Shown here one piece after another: positions 51,588 through 60,802 of a DNA stretch of 64,000 bases (positions are counted from its first letter, which is position 1; every line of letters starts with the position of its first letter). The notes beneath the pieces were generated by a model. The model was not told where the DNA came from. It did not search any database and saw only the letters and a program-made list of their open reading frames with translations. Made by a program: the position numbers and the translations under genes. This DNA comes from Rhodothermus marinus DSM 4252 (GTDB lineage Bacteria > Bacteroidota > Rhodothermia > Rhodothermales > Rhodothermaceae): NCBI RefSeq assembly GCF_000024845.1, contig NC_013501.1, forward strand, positions 872,001-936,000. Reading direction: 5' to 3'.

Positions 51588-51615
51588 GTATCGGCGCATT
51601 GGCGCAGCGACTTAA
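51588..51615 (-). promoter_or_regulatory. Sigma-28-type promoter of the first flagellin
   Basis: Minus strand: TTAAG, 15 bases, GCCGATAC. One base longer in the spacer than the other four sites, otherwise the same pattern. The leader is about 50 bases. Confidence 0.78.
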
Positions 51616-51643
51616 ATCCTGCCGACCAGAGCAGCCGTGCCAG

Positions 51644-51671
51644 AAATAAAAAAGGCCCGAAATGGGCCTTT
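51644..51671 (-). terminator. Rho-independent terminator of the HhH-GPD gene
   Basis: AAAGGCCC (51651-51658) and GGGCCTTT (51664-51671) form an eight-bp stem. On the minus strand it is followed by TTTATTT. It lies about 40 bases past the stop at 51709 and separates hemB transcription from the flagellin promoter. Confidence 0.85.
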
Positions 51672-51708
51672 CTGAAGGGTTCACGGAATAAGCGACAGGA
51701 GATGAAAG

Positions 51709-52251
51709 CTACCGCCTGCCCAGCTCCCGGCTGAAATCCCGGTGGCCGAAGTAGTGCAGCACGTAGGGGAGCTTGCGGAGCTTGTCTTCACCGAAGCCGG
51801 GCAGTTTGCCCACGCGCCGCTGGATTTCCGTAAGCGAGGCGCCGTCGGCCCACAGCTGTGCGGCCTGGCCGTCGTAGTGGGTGCAGAGGTGGCGGGCGAC
51901 GGCCTGCGTCAGCTCGGCCATGCGGTTGGTAAACCGGTGCACGGCCGGCTTTTCGGCGAACAACCGTTGCAGTTCGGCCAGCGGCATTGCGGCAATGCGG
52001 CACAGGTCGAGGTGCCCCAGACGATCGCGCAGCCGGATCGGCCCGGTAAAGGCAAACTCGGCACGCACGCGCTGGTCGTAGAGCAGCCCCAGCAGCACGG
52101 CGTTCGCGTCGCGCCGGAGATAGGCGTCGGCTTCGGGATCGCCGGTGAGCGTCCCGGACAGATGAAACCGGCCCATCATCCGCACAAAGCCGCCTTCCAG
52201 ATCACCGGGGTCGAGCGGCACAATGACCGGCACGCTTACTTCTGCAGCCAT
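51709..52251 (-). CDS. HhH-GPD family protein (TIGR03252-like), possible DNA glycosylase relative
   Basis: A 180-residue protein with LLYDQRVRAEFAFTGPIRLRDRLGHLDLCRIAAM, FAEKPAVHRFTNRMAELTQAVARHLCTHYDGQAAQLW and a helix-hairpin-helix GKLPGFGEDKLRKL. This matches a small uncharacterised branch of the HhH-GPD base-excision superfamily. The Lys/Asp catalytic pair of classic glycosylases is not obvious and there is no Fe-S cluster motif, so activity is uncertain. It overlaps the 3' end of hemB by 16 bases. Confidence 0.82.
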   Translation of the reverse strand: MAAEVSVPVIVPLDPGDLEGGFVRMMGRFHLSGTLTGDPEADAYLRRDANAVLLGLLYDQRVRAEFAFTGPIRLRDRLGHLDLCRIAAMPLAELQRLFAEKPAVHRFTNRMAELTQAVARHLCTHYDGQAAQLWADGASLTEIQRRVGKLPGFGEDKLRKLPYVLHYFGHRDFSRELGRR

Positions 52252-53258
52252 TGCGCTACCTGTTTGGCGAAGTAGGTGAGGATCACGTCGGCACCGGCGC
52301 GACAGATGGCCGTGAGCGCTTCGAGCACCGCGGCTTTTTCGTCGAGCCAGCCGTTCAGCGCGGCCGCTTTGAGCATGGCGTACTCGCCGCTGACGTGGTA
52401 GGCGGCCACCGGCACATCAGAAGCCTGCTTTACCCGATAGATGACGTCCAGATAAGGGAGCGCCGGCTTGACCATGACCATGTCGGCGCCTTCTTCCAGA
52501 TCCAGCCGCAGCTCGCGCAGCGCTTCACGGGCGTTGGCCGGGTCCATCTGGTAGGTTTTCTTGTCCGGCGGGACGCCGGGCCGATGGCGCGGGGCCGAGT
52601 CGAGCGCATCCCGGAAGGGCCCGTAGAAGGCCGAGGCGTATTTGGCCGTGTAGGAGAGAATCGCCACTTCGGTGAAGCCGGCTTCGTCAAGTGCCCGGCG
52701 GATGGCGCCCACGCGGCCGTCCATCATGTCCGAGGGGGCCACGATGTCGGCGCCGGCCTGCGCCTGCACAACGGCCATCCGGGCCAGGATCTCCACCGTC
52801 TCGTCGTTGAGAATGCGGCCGTCGCGTACGATGCCGTCGTGACCATCCGACGAGTAGGGGTCCAGCGCCACGTCGGTGATGACCAGCAGCTCGGGCACGG
52901 CCTCCTTGACTGCCCGGATGGCCCGGGGATAGAGGCCGTCCGGGTTGAACGCCTCGCGGCCGTCGGGCGTCTTGAGCGATTCGTCCAGCGCCGGAAACAA
53001 CGCCACGGCCGGGATGCCCAGCGCGTGCAGCTCCCGCGCCTCCCGTACCAGTTCGTCGATGCTGAGCCGGTACTGGCCCGGCATCGAGGGCACTTCCTGG
53101 CGCACGCCGTGGCCCTCGACGACGAACAGCGGCGCTACGAGCTGGTCCACCGACAGGCGCGTTTCGCGCACCATGCGCCGGATGGCTTCGGTCCGGCGCA
53201 ACCGACGGGGACGCTCGATCAGCGAAAGCGTCACGCTCTGTGTCGTTTGCATTTCCAT
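52236..53258 (-). CDS. hemB: Porphobilinogen synthase (delta-aminolevulinate dehydratase), Mg type
   Basis: Condenses two 5-aminolevulinates to porphobilinogen for haem. The 340-residue protein has both Schiff-base lysines, in SYTAKYASAFYGPFRDA and in MVMVKPALPYLDVI. The metal site reads DVALDPYSSDGHDG, with Asp/Ala where zinc enzymes have cysteines, so a magnesium-dependent form is predicted. The N-terminal arm contains RPRRLRRTEAIRRMVRETRL. It lies between cysS and the HhH-GPD gene on the same strand. Confidence 0.97.
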   Translation of the reverse strand: MEMQTTQSVTLSLIERPRRLRRTEAIRRMVRETRLSVDQLVAPLFVVEGHGVRQEVPSMPGQYRLSIDELVREARELHALGIPAVALFPALDESLKTPDGREAFNPDGLYPRAIRAVKEAVPELLVITDVALDPYSSDGHDGIVRDGRILNDETVEILARMAVVQAQAGADIVAPSDMMDGRVGAIRRALDEAGFTEVAILSYTAKYASAFYGPFRDALDSAPRHRPGVPPDKKTYQMDPANAREALRELRLDLEEGADMVMVKPALPYLDVIYRVKQASDVPVAAYHVSGEYAMLKAAALNGWLDEKAAVLEALTAICRAGADVILTYFAKQVAQWLQK

Positions 53259-53276
53259 GGCCGTTCTGCAGGTTGG

Positions 53277-54791
53277 TCAGACAAGCACCTTGCGACGCCA
53301 GCGGGTGCCTTCGGGCGTGTCCATCACTTCGACGCCCATCTGCAAAAGTTGCTCGCGAATGGCATCGGCCCGGGCGAAGTCGCGGGCGCGCCGGGCCGCA
53401 TCGCGCTCGGCCAGCAGGCGCTCGACTTTCTCCACGAACGGATCTTTCTCCCGTCGCGTGTGCGCGCAGGGACGCTCCGGTGGATAGACGAAGCCCAGCA
53501 GCGCATCGATCTGATCCAGCCAGCGCCGGGCGCTTTCGGCCGAGGCCCGGTTGAGCTGGTCGCCGAAGCCCAGGATCAGCTTGACGCCTTCGAGCGCCGC
53601 GGCCAGCGCCACCGGGGTGTTCAGGTCGTCACAGAGGGCTTCCAGTGTCTTATCGTAAATCGTAGAAAGGCGATCGCCAAGCCGATCCGGCCCGGAACGG
53701 TCGCTTTCCAGCGCGGCTTCGACGTGTCGGGCGGCTTCCTGGTAGCGCTGCACGATCCGGATGCTGTCGCGCAGGTGCTTGCGCGTGAAGTTGAGCGGCT
53801 CGCGATATTTGCCGGAAATCAATGCATAGCGCAGCGCCATCGGATCGATGCCCTGGCCGCCGGCCTCGGGCGGGAAGATCAGCTCGCGCACGGTGAAGAA
53901 GTTGCCCTTCGACTTGGACATCTTCTCGCCCTCGACGAGCAGAAAACGGGTGTGCACCCAGTAGCGGGCCAGCGGCTTGCCCGTGAGGCTTTCGGCCTGG
54001 GCGATTTCGCATTCATGATGGGGAAAGATCAGGTCTTCGCCGCCCAGGTGCAGATCGAACGTCTCGCCCAGGTATTCCATGGACATGACCGAGCACTCGA
54101 TGTGCCAGCCCGGAAAGCCCCAGCCCCAGGGACTGTACCATTGCATCAGGTGTTTTTCGTCTTTTTTCCACAGGGCGAAGTCGCGGGGGTCACGCTTTTC
54201 CGGGTCCTGCACCACGTCGCGCACGGCCCGGGCGAGCTGCTCCGGATCGCGGTTGCCCGAGAGCTTGCCGTAGTCGGGGAAGCTGGGCACGTGGAAGTAG
54301 ACGCCCTGGCGCGTTTCGTAGGCGTGGCCGGTTTTTACCAGTTGTTCGATGGCCAGAATCTGCTGGCGGATGTGCTCGGTGGCCCGGGGACGGACGTCCG
54401 GTTCGACCAGCTTGAGCGTCTGCCAGTCTTCCAGAAAGGCCTGCGTGTAGTAGCGGGCCAGGTCCCAGATGTTGGGGAAGCGGCGGCCTTCTTCGGAGCG
54501 CAGGGCGCGTTCCAGCTTGTCTTCGCCGCTGGCGTCGGCGTAGTCGTCGACGGTCAGGTGGCCGACGTCCGTGACGTTGCAGACGTAAACCGTCTGCCAG
54601 CCCAGGGCCTGGGCCACGCGTACGATCAGATCGGCCGTCAGAAAGCTCCGAAAGTTACCGATGTGGGCGTAGGTGTAGACCGTGGGCCCGCAGGCATACA
54701 GCCGGAGGCGATTGCGCTCCAGCGGGTAGATCGGCTCGATCGAGCGCGTGAGCGTGTTGTACAGACGCAGTGTCTTGGAAGAACCCTCCAT
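53277..54791 (-). CDS. cysS: Cysteinyl-tRNA synthetase
   Basis: Class I synthetase charging tRNA-Cys. From the ATG at 54791 the protein has 504 residues; a TTG three codons earlier is possible. It has the HIGH-equivalent in [17 protein letters not shown], and the zinc-site [40 protein letters not shown] and KMSKSKGN follow. The C-terminal tRNA-binding DALR-like domain is complete. Confidence 0.97.
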   Translation of the reverse strand: MEGSSKTLRLYNTLTRSIEPIYPLERNRLRLYACGPTVYTYAHIGNFRSFLTADLIVRVAQALGWQTVYVCNVTDVGHLTVDDYADASGEDKLERALRSEEGRRFPNIWDLARYYTQAFLEDWQTLKLVEPDVRPRATEHIRQQILAIEQLVKTGHAYETRQGVYFHVPSFPDYGKLSGNRDPEQLARAVRDVVQDPEKRDPRDFALWKKDEKHLMQWYSPWGWGFPGWHIECSVMSMEYLGETFDLHLGGEDLIFPHHECEIAQAESLTGKPLARYWVHTRFLLVEGEKMSKSKGNFFTVRELIFPPEAGGQGIDPMALRYALISGKYREPLNFTRKHLRDSIRIVQRYQEAARHVEAALESDRSGPDRLGDRLSTIYDKTLEALCDDLNTPVALAAALEGVKLILGFGDQLNRASAESARRWLDQIDALLGFVYPPERPCAHTRREKDPFVEKVERLLAERDAARRARDFARADAIREQLLQMGVEVMDTPEGTRWRRKVLV

Positions 54792-54858
54792 GCGGCGCAA
54801 GCGACGGTTACTGGCTTCCGGCGCACTCTAACGGTCCGGAGCCCGTCGGGTTGCACCG

Positions 54859-55374
54859 TCAGGAGGCCGGTTGGTGACGCCGGATTTCCCAGACCAGATG
54901 GCGCAGCTCGGGCAGGATGAGCCGGTCGAGGGCCAGCTTGACGGCATTGAGCGAGCCGGGCATGGAAAAAATCAGCGTGTTTTTGTACACGCCGCCGATG
55001 GCCCGCGAGAGCATGGCGCCGCTTCCGATTTCCTGAAAGGAGAGCATGCGAAACAGTTCGCCGAAGCCGGGCAACGTTTTTTCGAGGCGGGCGGCCACCA
55101 CTTCGTAGGTGGTGTCGCGGCCGCTGATGCCGGTGCCGCCGTTGGTCAGGATCGCGTCCACGCGGCCGGCCAGTTCGTCCAGGAGCGCCCCGATCATCTC
55201 GGGTTCGTCGGGCACGATGGCGTAGTGGGCCACCTGGTGGCCGTGCTCTTCGAGCCGCTTGCGGATGAGCGTACCGCTCCGGTCGGTCTCTTCGGTGCGC
55301 GTGTCGCTGATCGTGACGACGGCGCAGCGGACGGTCTGTCCGCGTGCCGATTCCTGGTGCAGTTCGTAGCTCAT
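54859..55374 (-). CDS. moaB: MoaB-like molybdopterin adenylyltransferase
   Basis: Molybdenum cofactor assembly. The ATG at 55374 gives 171 residues with [28 protein letters not shown], the pterin-binding [16 protein letters not shown] and the [41 protein letters not shown] block. The open frame extends upstream, but that part is yidD and beyond. Its ATG overlaps the yidD stop (ATGA), so translation is coupled. Confidence 0.95.
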   Translation of the reverse strand: MSYELHQESARGQTVRCAVVTISDTRTEETDRSGTLIRKRLEEHGHQVAHYAIVPDEPEMIGALLDELAGRVDAILTNGGTGISGRDTTYEVVAARLEKTLPGFGELFRMLSFQEIGSGAMLSRAIGGVYKNTLIFSMPGSLNAVKLALDRLILPELRHLVWEIRRHQPAS

Positions 55375-55667
55375 GGATGTTCCGGGTTGGGGGATTCCGG
55401 ACGGGGTTCGCCAAACCAGCGGGGTGGATCGTATCCGTAGCCGCCCCAGGGATGGCAGCGGGCCAGCCGCCAGAGCGTCAGGATCAGGCCGCGGACGGCC
55501 CCGTATTTCTGGAACGCCTCGATGGCATAGTGCGAGCAACTCGGGGTGTAGCGGCAGGTGTCGGGCAGGTGGGGGCTGATGATCAGCTGATAACCCCGCA
55601 CCAGTCCGATCAGCAGCCGCCGGGGCAGCGTCCAGAGAAAACGGCCGATGGCGCGAAGTACCTGCAT
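55371..55667 (-). CDS. yidD: YidD, membrane protein insertion efficiency factor
   Basis: Small membrane-associated protein (98 residues) that aids YidC-dependent insertion. The family core [62 protein letters not shown] is complete, with all three conserved cysteines. It is usually beside rnpA and rpmH; here it is next to moaB. Confidence 0.96.
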   Translation of the reverse strand: MQVLRAIGRFLWTLPRRLLIGLVRGYQLIISPHLPDTCRYTPSCSHYAIEAFQKYGAVRGLILTLWRLARCHPWGGYGYDPPRWFGEPRPESPNPEHP

Positions 55668-55700
55668 GGCACCATCCGAACGCCGCGTCCGGCCGTGAGT

Positions 55701-56411
55701 TCACCGGTGGCCGGGACGTTGCGGCGGAATCGGCCGCGCCGGACGGGGCACGCGACCGGAAGGGCGCAGCCGATCCCACAGGCGCGACAACCGGGCCGGA
55801 CGTGTGGGGGGCGTGGACGTATGCGCCGGTGGCTCCGGATCGAGCCGGGCATCGATCCCGTCGAAAAACTGAAACCGTGCGGGGTCGATGTGGGCTACGG
55901 CCGGTCCCCGATAGGGCCGCCCGGCGCTGGCCCACGGAGGCGGATCGTCGCTCGGCATGGAGATGGGGCTGTAGAAATGGCGTACGGTGATCGGGAACGG
56001 CCGGGCCGAAGGCGGCGCCTGGAAGACTTCGAGCGCAATGCGCAGGGCCTGTTGCCAGCCCGGTACGGTCGAGCGCGGCGTCAGGCTCAGGATCAGATCA
56101 CGCCGCGGGGTGGGGCGGTTGAAGGCGCTGAACTGACGGGGCTCCAGCACCACTTCGCGGTAGGTGTCGCCTCGGTAACGGGTTTCGACCCGGTTGCGCA
56201 CGACCCAGGCCACCAGCCGCTGCTCCTCGGGACGGTTGCTTTCGGAGTAGATGCACCGGGCCAGCCAGAGCACCTCGTCCTGCTCCAGCGGCGACAGGCG
56301 CCGAAAGGCCGCCAGAAAGTCGCGGCGGCCGAGCGAATCAGGTGGCGCGGCGGCTCCGGCCTCCGGTCGCGCCAGTAACACCAGACAACAGATCGCCAGA
56401 CCGCGCAGCAT
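55701..56411 (-). CDS. SleB-like cell-wall hydrolase, exported
   Basis: Predicted periplasmic peptidoglycan hydrolase. From the ATG at 56411 (MLRGLAICCLVLLARPEAG) it has 236 residues: signal peptide (1 to about 20), then a SleB/CwlJ-type domain at about 30-165. That domain has LARCIYSESNRPEEQRLVAWVVRNRVETRYRGDTYREVV and PRQFSAFNRP, including the conserved Glu in YSES. The C-terminal 60 residues are Pro/Arg-rich and probably disordered. It diverges from hisI. Confidence 0.82.
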   Translation of the reverse strand: MLRGLAICCLVLLARPEAGAAAPPDSLGRRDFLAAFRRLSPLEQDEVLWLARCIYSESNRPEEQRLVAWVVRNRVETRYRGDTYREVVLEPRQFSAFNRPTPRRDLILSLTPRSTVPGWQQALRIALEVFQAPPSARPFPITVRHFYSPISMPSDDPPPWASAGRPYRGPAVAHIDPARFQFFDGIDARLDPEPPAHTSTPPTRPARLSRLWDRLRPSGRVPRPARPIPPQRPGHR

Positions 56412-56568
56412 GGGCTTCGGGGTGGTGAACGAACCGGACGGAGCAAAGTCAAAACACATGCCGGGCGCCGGATGGGCGTCTCGGGTTAAAAGTTCGTAGA
56501 GAAAGGACAATCGGTGGACAAAACCGGTATTTTTGTCTGAAAAGTTTTCCGCAAACCCGGGGAACGCC

Positions 56569-56961
56569 ATGGACGCACAGGCGCTTCTGGAAGCCGTTCG
56601 TTTCAACGAGCAGGGGTTGGTGCCGGCAATCGCGCAGGATGCTGAGACCGGAGAGATCCTGATGGTGGCCTATATGAACAAGGACACGCTGCGCCAGACG
56701 TTGGAAACCGGACGGATGACCTACTGGAGTCGTTCGCGTCAGGAGGTCTGGGTCAAGGGCGCCACCAGCGGCCATACGCAGGAGGTGCGCGAGGTGCGGA
56801 TCGACTGTGACGGCGATGTGCTGCTGTTCAAGGTCAAGCAGAACGGTGGGGCCGCCTGCCACACCGGCCACCGCTCCTGCTTCTATCGCAAGCTGGAGGG
56901 CGACCGCCTCGTCGAAGCCGACGCCCCGGTGTTCGACCCGGCGCAGGTGTACCGGAAATAG
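56569..56961 (+). CDS. hisI: Phosphoribosyl-AMP cyclohydrolase
   Basis: Third step of histidine synthesis. The ATG at 56569 after GGGGA gives 130 residues. It has [63 protein letters not shown] and the zinc-binding [11 protein letters not shown]. It is a stand-alone HisI: no HisE pyrophosphohydrolase domain is fused and no other his gene is near. Confidence 0.95.
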   Translation: MDAQALLEAVRFNEQGLVPAIAQDAETGEILMVAYMNKDTLRQTLETGRMTYWSRSRQEVWVKGATSGHTQEVREVRIDCDGDVLLFKVKQNGGAACHTGHRSCFYRKLEGDRLVEADAPVFDPAQVYRK

Positions 56962-57092
56962 ATGTTCGGGCAGCTGGCAAGAACGACATAATTGTCGTAC
57001 CTTCCTTTCCTGTAGCAAGGACCTGAACCAGCGGTCTGAAGGGACGGTACGGAGCTTGCTGCAGCTCGGGGCGGATTGAACCGGTATCGACC

Positions 57093-58313
57093 ATGCGGGC
57101 GGCACTGCTACTGTTGCTGATCGGGTGCTTCTGGGAGAGCGCGTGGGCCCATGCGCTGCCGCAGGTGACGCGCGTTTCGTTCGCGCCACGCTCCGATCAG
57201 AGCGGCTATGTGATTCGCATTCACACGACCGATCACGTGGGCGCCTACCAGGAGCCGGAGTGGCTGGACGCCCGTCGCCTTCAGCTTGTGCTCTATTACA
57301 CCGAGCCGGCACCCGATCTGCAGCACGATCCACCGCAGGGGCCGATCCGGGCCTACACGATCGAGCCCCGCAACGGTCACCTGGTCTTTCAATTCGAGCT
57401 GGACGAACACGTCTTGGCCGAGGTGGCGGCCTACCGGGATCGCTACTCGACGGACATCCTCATCGGGCTGACCATCGTGCAGCGTGATCCGCCGGTAGCC
57501 GAAGCGGACCCCCTGCCGCAACCGGCCGCGAGCGAATCGGCGCCGGCGCGGACGGTGGCGCTGGGGAGCGAAACGCCCCCGACGCCCCGGGTGGCCGATC
57601 GCTGGCACCTGGACACCGTCGTGATCGATGCGGGGCACGGCGGGAAGGATCCGGGCGCGGTGGCCAATGGCGTGCGGGAAAAGGACATCACGCTGGCCGT
57701 GGCGCTGAAGCTGGGTGAGTATCTGGAGCGGCTGCTGGGCGTGCGGGTCGTCTACACGCGCAAAGACGATCGGTTTGTCGGACTGCGTGAGCGGGGCCGC
57801 ATCGCCAACGAAGCGGGCGGCAAGCTCTTCATCTCGCTCCACTGTAATGCATTGCCCGGCAACCGCCGGGTGCACGGCGCCGAGACGTACTTCCTGGGTT
57901 TACATAAAACCGAGGCGGCCCGCCGCGTGATGGAACGGGAAAACAGCGTCGTGCGCCTGGAAGAGGATCCGTCGCAGTACGAGCACTTCACCGAGCAGGA
58001 GCTGATCCTGATGACGCTGGCGCAGAGTGCCTACCTGCGCAAAAGCGAGAAGCTGGCCATGCTCGTGCAGGAGCAGTTCGCCGAGCGCGTGGGACGCGTC
58101 AACCGCGGCGTCAAGCAGGCGGGCTTCTACGTGCTCTGGAGCGCTTCGATGCCGGCCATCCTGGTGGAGCTGGGCTTTCTGACCAACCCGCAGGAGGCGG
58201 CTTTCCTCAAAAGCAAGGAAGGCCAGGCCTACATGGCCAGCGCCATCTTCCGGGCGGTGCGCACCTTCAAGGAACACTACGAACGGGAACTGGCGTTTCC
58301 AGCCGCGCGATGA
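57093..58313 (+). CDS. N-acetylmuramoyl-L-alanine amidase with AMIN domain
   Basis: Exported cell-separation amidase. The 406-residue protein has a signal peptide (1 to about 20), an AMIN domain (about 22-130, septal targeting), a Pro/Ala linker and an Amidase_3 domain (about 180-400). Zinc ligands lie in VIDAGHGGKDPGA, REKDITLAVALKL and ISLHCNA, and the catalytic Glu in PAILVELGFLTNPQE. It resembles AmiC-type enzymes. The 131 bases upstream contain a small inverted repeat ACGACA/TGTCGT at 56983-56998. Confidence 0.93.
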   Translation: MRAALLLLLIGCFWESAWAHALPQVTRVSFAPRSDQSGYVIRIHTTDHVGAYQEPEWLDARRLQLVLYYTEPAPDLQHDPPQGPIRAYTIEPRNGHLVFQFELDEHVLAEVAAYRDRYSTDILIGLTIVQRDPPVAEADPLPQPAASESAPARTVALGSETPPTPRVADRWHLDTVVIDAGHGGKDPGAVANGVREKDITLAVALKLGEYLERLLGVRVVYTRKDDRFVGLRERGRIANEAGGKLFISLHCNALPGNRRVHGAETYFLGLHKTEAARRVMERENSVVRLEEDPSQYEHFTEQELILMTLAQSAYLRKSEKLAMLVQEQFAERVGRVNRGVKQAGFYVLWSASMPAILVELGFLTNPQEAAFLKSKEGQAYMASAIFRAVRTFKEHYERELAFPAAR

Positions 58314-58344
58314 CGTTTTGCCCGAACTTTACCGAACGGAAGAG

Positions 58345-58878
58345 ATGAACGCGACGGCGCTGGAAACGCTCAAACAGGCCATCCGTACGGTGCCCGACTT
58401 TCCCGAACCGGGCATTCAGTTCAAAGACATTACCCCTGTCCTGGGGCATCCCGAGTTGCTCCGCCTGGCCATCGAGGCGCTGCTGGAGCCGTTTCAGGAG
58501 CAGGAAATCACGAAAGTGGTGGGCATCGAGTCGCGGGGCTTTATTCTGGGCGGCATGCTGGCGCACCACCTGGACGCCGGTTTCGTGCCGGTGCGCAAGA
58601 AAGGCAAGCTGCCCTACCAGACCCTTGCAGAAAGCTATCAACTGGAATACGGCACCGATACGATCGAAATGCACATCGACGCCATCGAGCCCGGCGATCG
58701 CGTGTTGATCCACGACGACGTGATCGCTACGGGCGGGACGGCCGAGGCCACGATTCGCCTGGTCGAGCGGGCCGGGGGCGAGGTGGTCGGCTGTGCCTTT
58801 CTGATCGAACTGACCGGATTGCAGGGGCGTAAGCGACTGCCGGCTCACGTGCCGGTCCATACGGTGCTTCAACTCTGA
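58345..58878 (+). CDS. apt: Adenine phosphoribosyltransferase
   Basis: Salvages adenine to AMP with PRPP. The ATG at 58345 after GGAAG gives 177 residues. It has VPDFPEPGIQFKDITPVL, VVGIESRGFILGG and FVPVRKKGKLPYQT. The PRPP loop VLIHDDVIATGGTAEA is complete. It lies 31 bases after the amidase stop and seven bases before a lipoprotein gene. Confidence 0.96.
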   Translation: MNATALETLKQAIRTVPDFPEPGIQFKDITPVLGHPELLRLAIEALLEPFQEQEITKVVGIESRGFILGGMLAHHLDAGFVPVRKKGKLPYQTLAESYQLEYGTDTIEMHIDAIEPGDRVLIHDDVIATGGTAEATIRLVERAGGEVVGCAFLIELTGLQGRKRLPAHVPVHTVLQL

Positions 58879-58884
58879 AAAGCC

Positions 58885-59436
58885 ATGCACGGAAAGGGCG
58901 GATGGCTTGCGCTGGCGTTGCTGGCGTTTACGCTGGTGCTGGCCGGCTGCGAAGCGGCGGCCAGCGAGCGGTTGACGTTGCCCGAGATCGAGGTGTCGTT
59001 TCGCTTCGAGGTGAACGGCAATGCGCTGAGCGACGGCCAGCCCTACACGGCCACGGCGGTCAACACGGTCGATCTGACGACGGCCCTCCAGCAGCGGGGA
59101 GGCTACACGAAAAATGAGGTGGTGGCCGCCTCGGTAACGGCCGCCGAAATTGAGCGCGTCCAGCCCGCCTTGACCGATCTCTCGGAGTTGCTCAGCGAAG
59201 CCCGGGTGTTGCTGACGGCCTCCGGGCTGAGCGATCTGGAGGTGGCGTCGCGTACCGGATTCCCCGACGACGAGACGGCCTCGCTGGCCCCCCGAAGCGG
59301 CACGGACGTCGCCGCCTTCGTGAAAAAGCCTGCGTTCGGGGCGAAACTGCGGCTGGTGCCGTTGCAGCCGGACGATAGGGAAACCTACGTCTACGAAGTG
59401 CGCCTGACGCTGCGTGTTCAGGTCGAGGGCGTCTGA
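58885..59436 (+). CDS. Predicted lipoprotein, unknown function
   Basis: A 183-residue protein with a lipoprotein signal (LALLAFTLVLAGC, lipobox Cys22). The mature part is a beta-rich domain with FRFEVNGNALSDGQPYTATAVNTVDL, a Thr/Ala/Ser middle and an end segment YVYEVRLTLRVQVEGV. No family recognised. Its last 19 bases overlap the convergent ridA gene. Confidence 0.75.
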   Translation: MHGKGGWLALALLAFTLVLAGCEAAASERLTLPEIEVSFRFEVNGNALSDGQPYTATAVNTVDLTTALQQRGGYTKNEVVAASVTAAEIERVQPALTDLSELLSEARVLLTASGLSDLEVASRTGFPDDETASLAPRSGTDVAAFVKKPAFGAKLRLVPLQPDDRETYVYEVRLTLRVQVEGV

Positions 59437-59816
59437 CGGACGGCAATGCAGGAGATCTCGACACGGGCGCCCCGGGGCAGGGCGGCCACCTGCACCGCTT
59501 CGCGCGCGGGCGGCGACTCGTTGAAGTAGCGGGAATACACTTCGTTGATCTGCGCGTAATCGTTGATGTCGGTCATGTACACCGTGCAGCGCACCACGTC
59601 TTTGTAGTCCATGCCGGCGGCACGCAGCACCGCGCCCAGATTTTCCAGCACCTGCTCGGTTTCTCGCTCGATGCTGTCGGTGATCAGGCTGCCGGTCTTC
59701 GGGTCGATGGCGATCTGTCCGGAGCAGTAGAGCGTGTCGCCCACCAGTACGGCCTGGCTGTAGGGACCGATGGCCGCCGGCGCACGGGGCGTCTTGATGA
59801 TCGTTCGCTCAGGCAC
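59418..59816 (-). CDS. ridA: RidA/YjgF-family enamine/imine deaminase
   Basis: Hydrolyses reactive 2-aminoacrylate-type intermediates. The 132-residue protein has APAAIGPYSQAVLVGDTLYCSGQIAIDP, QVLENLGAVLRAAGMDYKDVVRCTVYMTDINDYAQINEVYSRYF, and PPAREAVQVAALPRGARVEISCIAV with the catalytic-site Arg and Glu. Length and motifs are standard. It converges with the lipoprotein gene. Confidence 0.96.
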   Translation of the reverse strand: MPERTIIKTPRAPAAIGPYSQAVLVGDTLYCSGQIAIDPKTGSLITDSIERETEQVLENLGAVLRAAGMDYKDVVRCTVYMTDINDYAQINEVYSRYFNESPPAREAVQVAALPRGARVEISCIAVRQTPST

Positions 59817-59914
59817 GGTGAAGATTCCGTCGATGGTCTGCAGATCTCATTAACCTTTATTAACTTGCAAAACGCACGTGCTGAACGGCAAACGAAGAAT
59901 CCGCTAAGGACGCC

Positions 59915-60730
59915 ATGGATCTGGGTTTGCAGGATCGTATTGCGCTGGTGACGGGTGCCAGCAGCGGGCTGGGCTGGGCGGCGGCGCTGGAACTGGCCCG
60001 CGAAGGGTGCCGCGTGGCCATCTGCTCGCGTTCGGAGGCGCGCATTCAGGCGGCAGCCCGCCGCATTGTCGAAGCACTCGGCCTGGCCGAAGACCGGGTA
60101 CTGCCGCTGGTCTGCGACGTGACCGACGAGGCGCAGATCATCCGGATGATCGAACAGGTGGTCGATCGGTGGAACGTCCTGAACATTCTGGTGACGAACG
60201 CCGGCGGGCCACCGGCCGGCTACATCGGCGACTTTACGGCCGACGACTGGCGGGCGGCCCTGGAGCTGAACTTGCTCAGCACGATCAACCTCTGCCGACA
60301 TGCGCTGCCGCACCTGCGCCGCGCGGCCCGCGAGCCGAACGGCCTGGCCCGCATTCTGATGATCACCTCCATTTCGGCCAAGCAGCCGATCCCGAACCTG
60401 TATCTGTCGAACGCCGCGCGGGCGGGCGTGCAGGGCTTCGCGAAGAGTCTGGCCGAGGAACTGGGACCTGAAGGCATCACCGTCAACACGCTGCTGCCGG
60501 GCTACACGCGCACCGAACGGTTGCAGGAGCTGGCCCGGGTGCAGCAGCAGCGCACCGGCCGCTCCCTTGAAGAAATCGAGACAAGCTGGGCCGAACAGGC
60601 CGCGCTGAAGCGGATCGGCGAGCCGCACGAGTTTGCCGCGGCCGTGGCCTTTCTGGCCAGTGCCCGCGCCAGCTACATCACGGGCGTAGCCTTCCCGGTC
60701 GATGGCGGACGCTCGAAGCACCTGCTCTGA
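59915..60730 (+). CDS. Short-chain dehydrogenase/reductase family protein with altered active site
   Basis: A 271-residue Rossmann protein with TGASSGLG (residues 13-20), CDVTD, NAGG and the C-terminal PVDGGRSKHLL. Aligned by the following GFAKSLA block, the usual catalytic Tyr and Lys (YxxxK) are replaced by Ser165 and Arg169 (SNAAR); Ser152 is kept. This SNxxR pattern occurs in a divergent SDR branch, so normal dehydrogenase activity should not be assumed. AT-rich direct repeats TTAAC occur 60-70 bases upstream. Confidence 0.85.
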   Translation: MDLGLQDRIALVTGASSGLGWAAALELAREGCRVAICSRSEARIQAAARRIVEALGLAEDRVLPLVCDVTDEAQIIRMIEQVVDRWNVLNILVTNAGGPPAGYIGDFTADDWRAALELNLLSTINLCRHALPHLRRAAREPNGLARILMITSISAKQPIPNLYLSNAARAGVQGFAKSLAEELGPEGITVNTLLPGYTRTERLQELARVQQQRTGRSLEEIETSWAEQAALKRIGEPHEFAAAVAFLASARASYITGVAFPVDGGRSKHLL

Positions 60731-60802
60731 GGCACCGGAACGGGCAACCGCCCCTGCCGTACAACCGCCGCGCATACCTGAAAACAACGAACCCGGGAGA
60801 AG

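Noticed and set aside
52251-54920. Long plus-strand open frame (889 codons) opposite hemB and cysS
   Set aside because: No recognisable domain, biased composition, and the opposite strand holds two complete housekeeping genes.
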